In this document: positions 1 through 12,300 of the stretch, one piece after another
Layout: each line of letters opens with the position of its first letter
Position numbering within the stretch: the stretch's first letter is position 1
Source of the DNA: Lineus longissimus
Lineage: Eukaryota; Nemertea; Pilidiophora; Heteronemertea; Lineidae
Length of the DNA stretch: 64,000 bases
Assembly (NCBI RefSeq): GCF_910592395.1
Contig: NC_088316.1
Location: forward strand, 12,588,001 to 12,652,000
Reading direction: 5' to 3'
Notes under the pieces: generated by a model
Databases searched by the model: none
Seen by the model: the letters and a program-made list of their open reading frames with translations, nothing else
What the model was told of the DNA's origin: nothing
Program-made: the position numbers and the translations under genes

Positions 1-639
1 TTGACGAGCTGGTAAGTTGGGCTGGTTTGATGTCCAACAATGCATAGTAGAAGCGACTGTCATCATGACTTTTGAACCCACAAACCCACGTTACTTCCAA
101 ATTGATGTTGCACTCGTCATGTCCCCAGCAACAAGCATGTCTTTTCTGTTTTTCATGTTTTTTGTTCGCTTGTCAAATAAAACACTGTCATCATAAAAAC
201 CTTCCTCAGTAAACAGGTAACGATCATCCTTTCATCATTTTTACTCGCCTGCTCTACACACACTATGTGAATGGGACATTCAGAATATCTGCTGGTCTCA
301 TAATTCTAGTCAACTTCTTTTGTCAGGTTGGGCCATTTTTTTGTTAAAGTCAGATAAACCATACCATAACATGCCAAAAATCTGAAGAGGACAATGAGAC
401 ACCTCAAAGGATGTCAAGAAATCAGATACTCCATTCACCCATTGTGGTATTTTTCTGGCCACTTGCAGTCATCAATGACCATTTGCCCTGATTTTATTTA
501 TGTTCATCAAAATTCAATGCCTCTTGAAGTAAATCATAAGGAGAGCTGAGAGAAGTTCCATTCAACACTTTTACACTCCAATGAATAACCTACTGTGAAA
601 AAATGGTTATACAGAATATTTTGTCGGAAGAATTGCAAC
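1..639. other. non-coding, nothing recognised
   Basis: I see no ORF with coding character, no RNA gene and no clear repeat here. The sequence is AT-rich with scattered stops in all frames. Confidence 0.5.
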
Positions 640-641
640 TA

Positions 642-820
642 CAGTAGAACCTCTCTATTAAGGACACCCTCGGGACTGACACGTGCTGTCCTTAATAGAG
701 AGGTGTCCTGATAAGAGATGTCAAATTGAATGATAACAACCAATTTGGGATCAAAACTGTTGTGTCTAATAGAGAGGTTGTCCTTAATAGAGAGGTGTCC
801 GTTAAGGGAGGGTTCCACTG
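642..820. mobile_element. pogo/Tigger-like MITE, copy 1
   Basis: A 179-bp non-coding element starts CAGTAGAACCTC and ends with its imperfect inverse GGTTCCACTG. It is flanked by TA on both sides (640-641 and 821-822), the target duplication expected of Tc1/mariner/pogo elements. The inside repeats short pieces such as TTAATAGAGAGGTGTCC in both orientations. A second copy lies at 3663-3826. The CAGTNGAACCTC terminus is known from pogo/Tigger-like MITEs; the exact family is inferred. Confidence 0.8.
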
Positions 821-863
821 TATATCAGCTCACTGGATTGATTGGCGATAGCAGCATGCTGCG

Positions 864-1118
864 GGCAGCGGTAGCGCAGTGGAAGAGAGTTGGCCTCATG
901 ATCAGGAGGTCGTGGGTTCGACTCCCGGCCGAGTCACTGCTTAGTTTCCCTACTGGTCGAGTTCAAGTGAGCACCTTCTGGTTGCTCCTTGAAACCCCTG
1001 ATTGATATCTGTGGAGACCGGGATAATAATATGATATCCCAAAGCGCTTTGAGCGAGAACTATAGTGTCACGGAAGTGCGCTATATAAAAGACTCATTAT
1101 TATTATTATTATTATTGT
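864..1118 (+). mobile_element. tRNA-derived SINE with (ATT)n tail
   Basis: The head looks like a tRNA: an A box (TAGCGCAGTGG near 871), an anticodon region CTCATGA resembling elongator tRNA-Met (CAT), and a B box GGTTCGACTCC near 915. The anticodon stem pairs poorly, so this is not a working tRNA gene. A body of about 170 bp follows and contains AAAGCGCTTTGAG and GCGCTATATAAAAG, then an ATT microsatellite at about 1094-1117. Pol III head, unrelated body and simple-repeat tail is the standard SINE layout. Confidence 0.75.
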
Positions 1119-1445
1119 TATATTAGGGTTCATGCGAGAGAAAATTCAGCACCTGGTAGTACTAGGTACAGGCAAAGGGTTAATCTCAAAATTTCCCCCA
1201 GCCAGCCTGTTGCCAGACCATGACAAAGGAAACAATATTGACATGAATGCTCGAAAAACTTAAAATTGGTTTTAGAACTGGCAGCAACATTCCCCAATCA
1301 GTGATAATGTATTTGCTCAGATTTTGTCAAAGCTGAGCAGCTGCTACTTCACATACTCCTGATGAAAGATCAATTGCGCCAGCAAAGTTGCAATACAGTG
1401 TGTATGAAATGAATGATGGACTCGGTTAATACCAAAGGGAAAATT

Positions 1446-2097
1446 GAGCAAGGATTTTGGCACCTACCCAAGGATGTTAGCACTTGAGCAGGGAAGTAGG
1501 CACCATAGCTAGGATGTTGGCACTTGAGCAGGGATGTTGGCACCTGAGCAGGGACTTCAGTGCCCGGGATGTTGGCACTTGACCACGGATGTTGGCACTT
1601 GAGCTTGGAAGTAGGCACCTGAGCTAGGATGTTGGCATTTGAGCAGGGATGTTGGCACCTGAGCAGGTATGTTGATACCTGAGCAGGGACGTTGGCACCT
1701 GAACAGGGATGTTGGCACTTGAGCCAGGATGTTGGCACTTGATCAGGGGTGTTGGCACTTGATCAGGGATGTTGGCACTTGATCAGGGGTGTTGGCACTT
1801 GATCAGGGATGTTGGCACTTGATCAGGGATGTTGGCACCTGAGCAGGGACTGTAGCGCCTGATCTTGGCATCTGAGCAGGGATTTTTCCAAAAGAGCACA
1901 AACATCGGCACCTGAGCACCTGACACTGGCACTTCAGCAGTGATATTGGCACCTTACATGTAGCTAGGACATCGGCACCTAAGCAGGGATATTGACACCC
2001 GAGCCGGGTGATGGCACCTTCAGATGGACATTGGCACCTTAGGTGGGACACTGCCTCCTGAGCAGTGAAGATGCCACCTGAGCAGGGATGTTAGTAC
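1446..2097. repeat. minisatellite, about 20-bp unit
   Basis: About 32 head-to-tail copies of a 20-bp unit close to GGGATGTTGGCACTTGAGCA. Copies are most regular between about 1490 and 1850 and decay toward 2090. ORFs on the minus strand here (cysteine/glutamine-rich) are artefacts of a repeat whose length is not a multiple of three. Confidence 0.9.
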
Positions 2098-2698
2098 AAG
2101 ACATTTTTATTTTCACAGTATTCCTTGCCAAGCAATTAACCAGGCATAAATAATGTCTCCAAATCAATCTGATCTTGTTTGTAGACAATATCAATGGCTA
2201 ATTGGAGAAATGCAAACATTGAGTAACCCTGTAGTTTTTCTTACAATTATGCATGATTTGACTTGTGGTCAGCAAAGGGTAGTATTTGTTTTGTAGTTAT
2301 TCTATGCCAATTAACCCTCGGCTTCCTTCTCGATATGACTTGAGTAAACCCAGGCTTTGTTTTTGCCAATGCCTGGTGCGGTGATGTTTTTGTGGCCGAT
2401 TATTGCTGGCGTCCTGGGGGATTTATGCCTGGTTGGAGCACCATGTCTAATGGAAATGGTTTTATTCATAATTTTCCGCAGTAAAAACATGGTGAATCAG
2501 TGTTTTCGTTAACCCTTTCACATCCCAATATTGGTAGTGTTTGCCAAGTTCTGAAACCATCCAAAACCGGGCATAGGCCTTCACTAGTTGGCTCAAGTTG
2601 TAGTGTGTGTGTGTGGACTGGACACTTATTTCTGTTGCTAGTTTGGGTTTCTTTGGGGGGGGGGAGATGATATGAAATAGGCCTCATATCGTATACAA
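2098..2698. other. non-coding, nothing recognised
   Basis: No gene or repeat family is recognised. A short G run lies near 2655-2666. Confidence 0.4.
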
Positions 2699-2751
2699 AT
2701 TGATTGATTGATTGATTGTTTGGTTGGTTGGTTGGTTGGTTGGTTGATTGG

Positions 2752-2832
<81 letters not shown>

Positions 2833-2871
2833 AAATTTATTTATTTATCTATTGATTGATTGTTGATTGAT
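2699..2871. repeat. (GATT)n / (GGTT)n microsatellite
   Basis: A tetranucleotide array, mainly TGAT, with an internal block of GGTT (about 2718-2746) and a short TTTA stretch near 2832-2850. Confidence 0.95.
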
Positions 2872-3662
2872 CGCGGCAGAGGATCATTTTTGACAAGCAG
2901 TCAAAGATTTTCATGCGTCCAATAAAGGAATATAAAACTCTTATTTCCTACATAATATGCAGAGGTGAAACCAAACCCAACCTCAAATATTCAAACACAC
3001 CTGTTGGACTAATGGGTCCATAGTCAGGTGTCGGCCTCGGACCTTGCCTGGGCATATACAAGGTACCCTACCATAATGAACAATGAAGTTCTTCATTGTA
3101 GTAAATATTGATAGGCCTACTGAAAGCTGTTTTGTGTACAGTTGGCAATATGCTTTTTCCTGAATTAAATTAAAGTCTACAGTAGCTTCAATGATGGAAT
3201 AGTAGGCCTATAGTGTGATTGTAGACTCGACTTATTCCAGACATCTGGCAATGATATCAATTATTTTAAAGTAAAAGAAGGACAGGGTAACTCACAGTAA
3301 CTCAACTGTATTAAAGCATGTATCAATATACCATGCATATCACATGATTGCCTAGGACTGCGTTTTTGTATCTCAAAATTATAGCCAAATTGGTATGACC
3401 CAAGAGTTAGAAGATTGAATTAAGAGTCTTTAGAAATACTGTTTACCTGTGAGACACTATCAGAATAGCTCTCATTTGACCAAATTTTTGTGCTGTAATA
3501 TTGCCCAAATCTTAAGCCCCTAACACCCCCCCCCCCCCCCATCAGAACTTCCCATGTGAGGAACTTTGAGGCTTAGTAAGTAGCATTCTCCAAAACAGAC
3601 ATAATATAGGCCTAATAATATTGTATACAATAGGATGGTACCTCATCATCACTTAGCAAGTA
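2872..3662. other. non-coding, poly-C run
   Basis: No gene is recognised. A run of about 16 C lies near 3525-3541. Confidence 0.4.
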
Positions 3663-3826
3663 CAGTAGAACCTCTCTATTAAGGACACCCTTGGGACTGA
3701 CAAGTGCTGTCTTTAATAGAGAGGTGTCCTGTTTATAGCGGTCAAATTGTATGGAAACACCCAATTTGGGACCAAAATGAGAGGGTGTCCTTAATAGAGA
3801 GGTGTCCGCTAAGGGAGGTTCTCCTG
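3663..3826. mobile_element. pogo/Tigger-like MITE, copy 2
   Basis: The same element as 642-820, with the same CAGTAGAACCTC start and matching interior. TA precedes it (3661-3662), but the right terminus is worn (CTCCTG followed by AA). Confidence 0.75.
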
Positions 3827-4344
3827 AAGCTCTCATGCTCTTGTCCTGGCATAAGCCCAGGCTTGGCGAAATGAAACGCCTTTGGCAGATTAATTACTGA
3901 TTTACTGTATCAGCACAATTATATGAATGGCGCCAAGAGATTATAACGAATGCGAGATACGCGAAACACTCAAATTGACATACAATGCATCAAACTGTAG
4001 AGTAAGCAAGATTTAACTCATTAACGGGTATCAAGGTACGCACGTGTATTTGATAAGCCAAACTGATTTAAACCAAAACTAAACATTTAGAATATAAAAT
4101 AATGCGCAAAATCGGTAACTTAACGGCGTAATTTTATCACCTACCAGAAAAGCCTTTATCCCACTTTTCCGTACATGCGAAATAATCCACACTTTTTAAT
4201 GTCAATTCCACTGACAAATATCACCTCTGATATAAGGTCCGTTCACGCGCAACTGTGAACCTGGTGTCAATCGGGAGGATTTGTTGGTATGGCCATCTAG
4301 CGAGAATTAGTAGAACCAGCAACTATTCAGTATCACAGAGATTC
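3827..4344. other. non-coding, nothing recognised
   Basis: No gene, RNA or repeat could be assigned. Confidence 0.35.
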
Positions 4345-4849
4345 ACAAAATCCACTTTTTCCCAATGCAATTAAGGCCTGGCTATCTTTGCCAACTGGTG
4401 TGAGAGATTGTTATTCAAGAAACTCCTTCAAATTCAACACTCGTGTGTATTTTAAAGGGCGGAAAAACTACTTGGTGACTACTAAATTGAAACTTCCACG
4501 TAGGGAAGAAATTCTTTTCAATAAAACTCGCTGTGATCTCATATTCAGGAATCACCCGCTTACCCACAATTTTTCAAACATTCTTGATCCCTCCTGTCCG
4601 TGTGGTTTCAGCAAACAGACGACTAAGCACCTCTTCTTCAGTTGCCCTCTTACTCGCACTTGTCGCGATGATCTATTCCATGATCTAAGTGTGCTGCCAT
4701 CTTTTACCACCCTATATGGTTTTCTCAGTGCCACTGAGGACAGGTTGCAGGCCTTACTCTGTGGTTTCAATAATTTCGCAAAAGCCAGTAATATCCAGGC
4801 TATGGTTTTTGGGGTTCGGCAGGTTTATCCCCAACATTTGTACTATTAG
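4345..4849 (+). pseudogene. LINE reverse-transcriptase C-terminal fragment
   Basis: About 165 codons are open in one frame and stop at 4847-4849. The translation has the layout seen after the RT domain of many CR1/L2-like non-LTR elements: an AIKAWLSLP-type start, a serine-phenylalanine-lysine block (NSFKFN), a K-R/L-rich segment, then CPCGF, then HLFFSCPL with an R a few residues on. The cysteine/histidine order C-x-C-G...H-x-F-F-x-C-P is the tell-tale part. There is no RT catalytic core, so this is a 5'-truncated dead copy. The clade is inferred. Confidence 0.7.
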
Positions 4850-5096
4850 TCCTGTTGCGAAACCCCCTTTTTGGGCTCTAGCGTGCAATAAGGTCTGAAC
4901 GCAATTTTTTTGCAGTTTCTATATCTATGACATCTCCCGGTCCAGAATTCGTCCGGTGCCGGGCTGGCACCCTTGGGCAAGTTAAGATACCTTCGTTTCC
5001 ATGGCAACCACTTACAAAAAACGTTTATTTTTGTCAATCGCATTTTCTCCCGACATAGAAGTCCCATTTACACAATTAAAACAATTGAAAAAATTC

Positions 5097-5142
5097 GACC
5101 GAATCAATAGCGCAACGCTCTAACCGCTGAGCCACCAGGGCT
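5097..5142 (-). repeat. truncated tRNA-like block
   Basis: On the minus strand this reads as a D-arm and A box (GTGGCTCAGCGGTTAGAGCG) followed by an anticodon-arm-like stretch. It stops before the T arm and B box. It matches the heads at 5751, 6651 and 7568. Confidence 0.6.
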
Positions 5143-5194
5143 TTACTGTTAGACCGGAAATTCTGCAATCTTAGCCCCACATTACATATCCTCC

Positions 5195-5538
5195 CTCATA
5201 GAAGTCTACCAACATAGACGCAGTCTCCGTTCCTCATCTGTTGGCCCACTGTTGGTGCGACCAAGGAGTAGGTTGTTAACTATTGGCGACCGAGCCTTCT
5301 CCGTGACTGCAGCCCCAAGGCTCTGGAATCAACTTCCACGCAGTGCGAGAGAATGTGCCAGCATCTCGGTCTTCAAATCGCATCTTAAATCCTATCTCTT
5401 GGTCACTACCACTCCTAATATGTCTCTCTTTTGTAAAGTGGTACCTATCACTCTGAGTGGATTCTGGCACTACAAATCATTTAAATATTATTATTATCTG
5501 AAGATGAGCCCTCACAGGCCTTTAGGCTACGCGCCATG
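5195..5538 (+). pseudogene. CR1/L2-type LINE C-terminal fragment
   Basis: The ORF contains GDRAFSVTAAPRLWNQLP followed shortly by SVFKSHLKSYL. This GDRAFS-x-APRLWN-LP ... FKS-LK-L signature is the extreme C-terminus of CR1/L2-like non-LTR retrotransposon reverse transcriptases. Nothing upstream encodes the RT core. The last 40 nt run into the repeat that founds the tandem array at 5497-8026, so part of the array may derive from this LINE's 3' end. Confidence 0.7.
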
Positions 5539-5750
5539 ACTGTGACTGGCGCTGGCGGAAGAGTAATTTGGTACACATAGCTCCAGATGATCGTATAATT
5601 CAATATTTCAACATGGATGAAAAACGGAAAGAAACCTTTTTTTTAAAACGAAAAAATAGATTCGCCAGGGTTTGAATCTAATTCGAATCCGCGCCTGATA
5701 AACGCTCATGGATGTAAAATGGAAAGAAAACTTTTAAAAAAATCGAATAG

Positions 5751-5826
5751 ATTCGCAGGGGTTCGAACTCGCGACCACCGACCGAATCAAAAGCGTAACG
5801 CTCTAACCGCTGAGCGACACGGGCTG
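5751..5826 (-). repeat. tRNA-like (SINE-type) block, copy 1
   Basis: On the minus strand: a good D arm (GCTC AGCGGTTA GAGC), an irregular anticodon arm and an intact B box (GAGTTCGAACC). The anticodon and acceptor stems do not close, so this is a pol III promoter relic or SINE head, not a tRNA gene. Confidence 0.6.
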
Positions 5827-6650
5827 TACTGTTAGACCGGAGATTTTCTGCAATCTGAAGACGAGCCCTCACGGGCCTTTAGGCTACGCGCCATGATTGT
5901 GACTAGGTCACGCTGGCGGAAGAGTAATTGGGTACAAATAGTTCAAAGGTAATCGTATAATTCCATATTTCTACAGATTTTCTCAATATATCGTATCTAT
6001 ATAGCTCGGTGATTTAATAGAACATGTTGGCAGTTGATTTCAATGTTTGAATGGCTTTCTTAAAAAAATTTTTAGAAGCGAGGTCAACGGGGTCAAAAGA
6101 AATAGTTTTGGGCGCCAATGATATCAGCAATGGCAGATTTGAATTGAGATTCGAGTCGATTCTCTTGGAATCGAGTTAAAGTCGGAAGTGCACATGCACA
6201 GGGCAATCGTATTTAGAAAGCTCAGTGCACGTGATTTGAAGGGACAATTTGGGTGTGGGATTTAGGTGATCACGGAAGAAGATGATATGTAATTTGCATT
6301 TATCCGCCTGCTCATCATGTTGAAACAACCTAAATGCTCATCACTTGGCTTAAGAGGGCTGGCGGATCCAGGAACTGGTAGAAGAGGGAGCGTGCACTGC
6401 ATTTCTCATCAAAATTCCTGGACAGGAGTGTTCCAAAATGTCATGGTCAATTTAAAAGATTCTATATCAATCAGGGGGCGTGCGTCTGGTACATCCCCTT
6501 GGTTCCGCGCATCATGGATGAAAAACGGAAAGAAACCTTTTTAATGACGAAAAAATAGATTCGCCAGGGTTCGAATCTAATTCGAATCCGCGCCTGATAA
6601 ACGGTCATGGATGAAAAATGGAAGATAACTTTTAAAAAAAAGAAAAAATA

Positions 6651-6727
6651 GATTTCGCAGGGGTTCGAACTCGAGACAACCGACCGAATCAATAGCGCAA
6701 CGCTCTAACCGCTGAGCCACAAAGGCT
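6651..6727 (-). repeat. tRNA-like block, copy 2
   Basis: The same block in the second tandem unit, with intact A- and B-box-like sequences and the same faults in the stems. Confidence 0.6.
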
Positions 6728-7567
6728 GTACTATTAGACCGGGGATTTTCTGCAATCTGAAGACGAGCCCTCACGGGCCTTTAGGCTACGCGCCATGATT
6801 GTGACTAGGTCACGCTGGCGGAAGAGTAATTGGGTACAAATAGTTCAAAGGTAATCGTATAATTCAATATTTCTACAGATTTTTCTCAATATACCGTATC
6901 TATATAGCTCGGTGATTTAATAGAACATGTTGGCAGTTGATTTCAATGTTTGAATGGCTTTCTTAAAAAAGTTTTTAGAAGCGAGGTCAACGGGGTCAAA
7001 AGAAATAGTTTTGGGCGCCAATTGTGTGAGCAATGGCAGATTTGAATTGAGATTCGAGTCGATTCTCTTGGAATCGAGTTAAAGTCGGAAGTGCACATGC
7101 ACAGGGCAATCGTATTCAGAAAGCTCAGTGCACGTGATTTGAAGAGACAATTTGGGTGTGGGATTTAGGTGACCATGGAGGAAGATGATATGTAATTTGC
7201 ATTTATCCGCCTGCTCATCATGTTGAAACAACCTAAATGCTCATCACTTGGCTTAAGAGGGCTGGCGGATCCAGGAACTGGTAGAAGAGGGAGCGTGCAC
7301 TGCATTTCTCATCAAAATTCCTGGACAGGAGTGTTCCAAAATGCCATGGTCAATTTCAAAGATTCTATATCAATCAGGGGGCGTGCGTCTTGTGCATCCC
7401 CTTGGTTCCGCGCCTGATAATTGTTCATGGATGAAAAACGGAAAGAAACCTTTTTTTAAAAAACAAAAAAATAGATTCGCCAGGGTTCGAATCTAATTCG
7501 AATCCGCGCCCGATAAACGCTCATGGATGAAAAATGGAAAGAAAACTTAAAAAAACCCGAAAAAATA

Positions 7568-7643
7568 GACTCGCAGGGGTTCGAACTCGAGACCACCGAC
7601 CGAATCAATAGCGCAGCGCTCTAACCGCTGAGCCACAAGGGCT
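7568..7643 (-). repeat. tRNA-like block, copy 3
   Basis: The third copy, closing tandem unit 2. It has an intact B box GAGTTCGAACC and an A box on the minus strand. Confidence 0.6.
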
Positions 7644-8026
7644 GTACTGTTAGACCGGAGATTTTCTGCAATCTGAAGACGAGCCCTCACGGGCCTTTAG
7701 GCTACGCGCCATGATTGTGACTAGGTCACGCTGGCGGAAGAGTAATTGGGTACAATAGACCGGAGATTTTCTACAATCTGAAGACGAGCCGTCAGGGGCC
7801 TTTAGGCTACGCGCCATGATTGTGACTAGGTCACGCTGGCGGAAGAGTAATTGTAATAATTATAGTTCAAAGGTAATCGTATAATTCAACATTTTTACAG
7901 ATTTTTCTCAATATATCGTATCTATATAGCTCGGTGATTTAATAGAACATGTTGGCAGTTGATTTCAATGTTTGAATGGCTTTCCAAAAAAGGTTTTAGG
8001 AGCGAGGTCAACAGGGTCAAAAAAAT

Positions 8027-9006
8027 ATTGTTAGTGTAAATTAGTCTCTTTTAATGTTGTTTGGCCCCCTTCCATTCTTCCGTTCTTCTGCTTTCCTGCA
8101 ACTTGTCGTCGATCTCACTCGGAGCTCCACTGCACTTATTCCTGCTAATGCTTCTCTTTAAGCCAATGTAATTTGTAATTTTACTTTTTTCCAGGGCTGC
8201 TAATGGGAGTTTCTACCCAGGGCTTGCACTAGACCCTCATGAAATAGGGTTTTAAAGGGTCCCACCAAATTGCTGGAGAGTCCATCGGTTTTGAAATAGA
8301 TTTCAGGTTGCCAAGGTCTCTTTCTTTTCTTTGAAGGGTAAGAAGCCCTGCTAGTTTAGGTTGTAAACTTATGACGCAGTGGTCCAAAGGAGATGACAGA
8401 GGAAAATGAGTACTCTCCAGTTTTCGGAAGATCCATGTCTCCGGGAAATGCGTTTGATCAACGGCCCGATCGCAGCGATCAGATCAGGCCAACGTCGATC
8501 ATCCACGCACTGATTGGAACATGTCCTACACATACGCTTGCCAAGAAAATGTGGCCCACATTCAGATACTAGAACGATATTCGTTTGTCAACGAAAGCCC
8601 GATACAAAGGTACATTCAAGAACATAATTTATTGTATATCTCGTTCAGAATAAAAGCCTAAATAGGTCTACCAGCAAAGCATGGAAAGTTGTTTCTCGAT
8701 CGCTAGCACCACGCGAATGCCAGGCATTGTGCTACAAGCAGTCAATATTGTGAAATAGCACGTTCGCAGATCGAACTCGGGGAAAGAATAACGAGAATCA
8801 AGAATCAAGGGGCTAAGTCCTTAAGGTAAGCGTTCTTCTTCGACTCTCTGAAAGATTATGCTAGGAGATCTCCAATCCCGGTCTTTGCCGAGTGGTGGTT
8901 GTGACTTTGCCCTCATCGTTCTAGCAGCCGATCAAAATATTTCATGTCGGCAGTGCCATGTCCTCGGCTCTTTCAAGTTCAGTAGGGAGGTTAATATCAG
9001 GGCTTA
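8027..9006. other. non-coding, likely upstream of the DED-TIR gene
   Basis: No ORF or known repeat is recognised. It may hold the promoter and 5' UTR exons of the gene that starts at 9323. I see no clear TATA box. Confidence 0.35.
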
Positions 9007-9090
9007 TCACGGATCCTTATACGTATACGGATAGAAATGTACGCAAAATTCGTCCTCTTTCTACGGAGGTTTATCCGGATGCGTATAAAG
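9007..9090. repeat. inverted repeat arm upstream of exon 1
   Basis: About 85 bp whose reverse complement closely matches 9708-9808. Shared pieces include GGATAAACCT, TCCGTATAC and a GTACAT core. The two arms lie on either side of the first coding exon of the DED-TIR gene, one upstream and one in intron 1. Confidence 0.65.
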
Positions 9091-9322
9091 ACCCTTGATA
9101 AATCGCTGTTCTCGAGAGAAAGAACAGCTCCAGAGAACCACTGAGTTTATCATCAGATCGAAGTTGACTGTCTATAGCGAACGAGAAGAAGAAGAAGAAT
9201 CTCCCTAAGATCTTGCAGTGGCATACAACAAGTACAATAGCTTTCGCACCACATTTCTCAAAATACATGTAAGTTCCCCTCAGACTGAAAATGCTTAGTT
9301 TCCCACTTCCACCAGAACCACC

Positions 9323-12300
9323 ATGGATGTTCACCAGATTCGCCAAGAGAAGGCAGTCCTCGGCAACATCGACACCAGTATGGACAAGTCCGAGCTAGAT
9401 TCATGTAAGAAGTACATCTCAGAGAAGACCAAGATTCCGAGGAAGGAGATGAATGACTGGAAGAGCTTCAAGGAGGTCTGGGACAACTTGATAAGGTAAG
9501 TCCTATTTTGGCATTGCAGTGGGGATCGAAGTAATCCATTTGATATTTCAGAGATTTCGTTGTCTTCTTTATCAATACAACGAGCGTTAATGACAAAACC
9601 TTTGATATTGGTAGATGTCAAAGCAGGATACCGGGAGCCGTGCGAAACGGCGGTTTTCATAAGGCGAGAAGAGGATAAACACCATATATATTAGGGAGGT
9701 TGAGAACCTTACGCGGATCCTAATGCGTATTCGGATAAACCTTTGTAGAAGAAGTTCTGGTTTTGTGTACATGTCGATCCGTATACATAATTATGAGTAT
9801 CCGATCACTGATATTATAGCAAACAAATTACACCTGGTACGTTGCACCACCTGTCGGTCAGGTCACATCCGTCACAACCAGCACAACCAAGGACAGCGAC
9901 AAAGACCTGTGTCCTATTATAGAATTTGCGTCTTTCCAGACAAGGCTTCTTCACCAATGGAGAGTACGGCTTCATCAAGGAGATGTTCGCCACTCTTAGG
10001 ATGAACATCTACAGAGTCACAATTGAGGACTTTGAGACACAGCTCGAGTTACAGAAAGATGTCATAGATGGTAAGTCAAAGAACTGCCCGTCTGATAACC
10101 CTGGCGAATCAAAATCCTGAACACCGGGCATTTAGTGCTATCAACTATCCTCGAATACTTGAGTCCGACGTATGCTCTTCCCCCTCGTACTCGTTACTGA
10201 AGCTCGGTCTTTACTGTTGCACTGAAGTTCATGATGCTTAAAAACACGCAGACATCTACGAAATAAAAATCCCTATTCCAAAAACTATCACACGTAGTCT
10301 CTTTTTACCAACTTCGTTACGATTATTGTTACTTATTTATAATGTAGCTAGTGAAACTGACAAAACGACGAAAGACATCGACACAAGAAACAAAGACTTC
10401 AAGTACAACGTCCTCATCAGTTACGTCAAGTCCGAGGCGAGTCGTTACGCCCAAGGACTAAAGAGGGCGCTGAGGAGCGAGTGTCTTTCAGTCTTCTTGG
10501 TGAGTGTTTGACCGGCTCTTAAAGGGGACTATAGGTAGGAGCAAAAGGGGATCATATTTAATGTTTTTTTAGCAATGAATGCCCTATAGCTTCACCGATC
10601 TTAGGCCGGTTCTGAAATTCCAATTGTCCAATTATCATGCACATGGTCAGTATTTACGCATTTTCTCTACTGCCATAATAGCCATTTTGTGTTTTGTCTG
10701 CAGGATATTGACGAACAGGAGGCAAATGAAAGCAAGCGCGACTGTTTGCAAAGAGGATTCGAAAACTCTGCGGCAGTGGTTGCTATAGTTACACCTAGAT
10801 ACGGACAGACGCAATGGACGCACAGACAGGTAGATTTACTAATCCTAAATCAATGAGCCTACAACAGATGCACTTGATTTTACAGGGTGTCACAAAAAGA
10901 ATAAAAGAAGTGTACTGATAGAAGCTATCCGGTTCTTTGAAACTTGAATATTTGTACAGTGTAATTGATAGGAACATGTTTACCTTTTTGTAAATAATCA
11001 TTCAAGATAATAACAAATACCGTTGATTCTCATAAATGCATATTTCAGATTATATTTGCTGGAATGCTACACAAGACGATCATCCCTGTAAAGTTCACGG
11101 AAACGTGGCCACCGCGCCACCTACAGGCGGAGTTCAAAGATGTGAAACACATCCCTTGGAAGGAAGGTAAAGACGTAGAAAAACGTGGTTCAACGGGTGG
11201 ATATATCACGATATGACGTTAATCAACGTCATCCATGTCTCCATCCTGACTATGGATGTCCACCATATGAGTTATCCTTGTGCAGCTCTCAGTAACCCTA
11301 TTTATGCTCGAAATAAGCCAGATGCTTCCGTTGGCCCCGGGCCATTTGTCCATAGCTGAGGATCGGATTGGTGAGACTCAGATTGTTTCAACACACACGT
11401 CAGCCTGCACACTGCACCTTTAGGGTTCTCATGCAGTACAATGTGTTCACCTCTAAATTGACCATCGCATTTGTCCATTTTAACCAAGGTGTCTCCCTTG
11501 CAGTTGGTCGCAAGAGTGTGAGCGATGATAAGTTGTCCGCCTGGGAAAAGGAACGCTGGCTTCAGATTGGAGAAATGATAAAGAAACGCACCATAGAGTT
11601 GAATGATGCCTTGAAGTCCGGCTTGATGAGGGTGAGCATATAAACCAACTCCAGGAGCGGACACTGATTTATTTATACATTTATCTATATTTATTGTGAA
11701 AAGTTTAGAGTACATTTAAACAGATATAGATCTATTATGAATGGGTACACTCTTAGAATAAAAGTCCTTTGAGCTTCAGAAAACCTTTAGTGGTTTTCCG
11801 ACCAAACACAAATATGGACTCCGTAGAGTTTTTTTCAGCAAAGTAAAAGAACTCATTGAGGCTTTTCATAACCTAAAAAGCATTCGGGATTTTTCATTTT
11901 AACAAAAGCTTAGTCCACAGGGTGCGTATTTGTGTTAGCCGAAAGACCTCGAACGGGTTTTCAGGAGCTCAAAAACCTTATTTCTAAAAGTGTACAGTGA
12001 CTTCATCAGGTCTGTTCTGCATTAACCTAGCTAATACCCTTTAGAAGGTTAACACGACATGCGATGGACCCTTCTTGTTGGTTTGAATTCGTTTCCATAA
12101 TCATTTGCCAATTCCATTGCGCTGATATAATATCGTAATATCTCGACAAAATTTCGACAAAATGCTGATTCGAACTGTTTTTGGTATTCTCAGCGTGCGA
12201 CGATGCGGAAGCAAGACACTGGTAAGAACTTCGTTGCAGTGATCGCCCACCCCAAACAGAAGCAGCTGGCCACGCAAATCAAGCGCTGGCTGGAGAACGA

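Larger units (their letters stand above)
5497..8026. repeat. tandem array of about 905-bp units
   Basis: Units begin at CTGAAGACGAGCCCTCACGG. Unit 1 is 5855-6756 and unit 2 is 6757-7672. Unit 3 starts at 7673, is itself interrupted by a short re-start at 7778, and ends near 8026. A diverged piece of the unit start lies at 5497-5590. Units 1 and 2 match over almost their whole length, including identical small ORFs of no coding value (6317- and 7220-). Each unit ends with a doubled, A-rich, tRNA-3'-like segment and a tRNA-like block on the minus strand. I cannot tie the unit to a named element. Confidence 0.85.

Noticed and set aside
864-940. Functional tRNA-Met gene
   Set aside because: The anticodon stem does not pair and a SINE body with an ATT tail follows.
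1370-2051. Cysteine/proline-rich minus-strand ORFs
   Set aside because: These are readings through the 20-bp minisatellite, not genes.
6317-7417. Two near-identical 65-75 aa ORFs starting MLKQPKCSS
   Set aside because: They are the same part of two tandem repeat units; no family resemblance and a short frame.
11302-11715. 137-aa minus-strand ORF
   Set aside because: It lies across exon 6 of the DED-TIR gene on the other strand; the plus frame has the splice sites and domain continuity.
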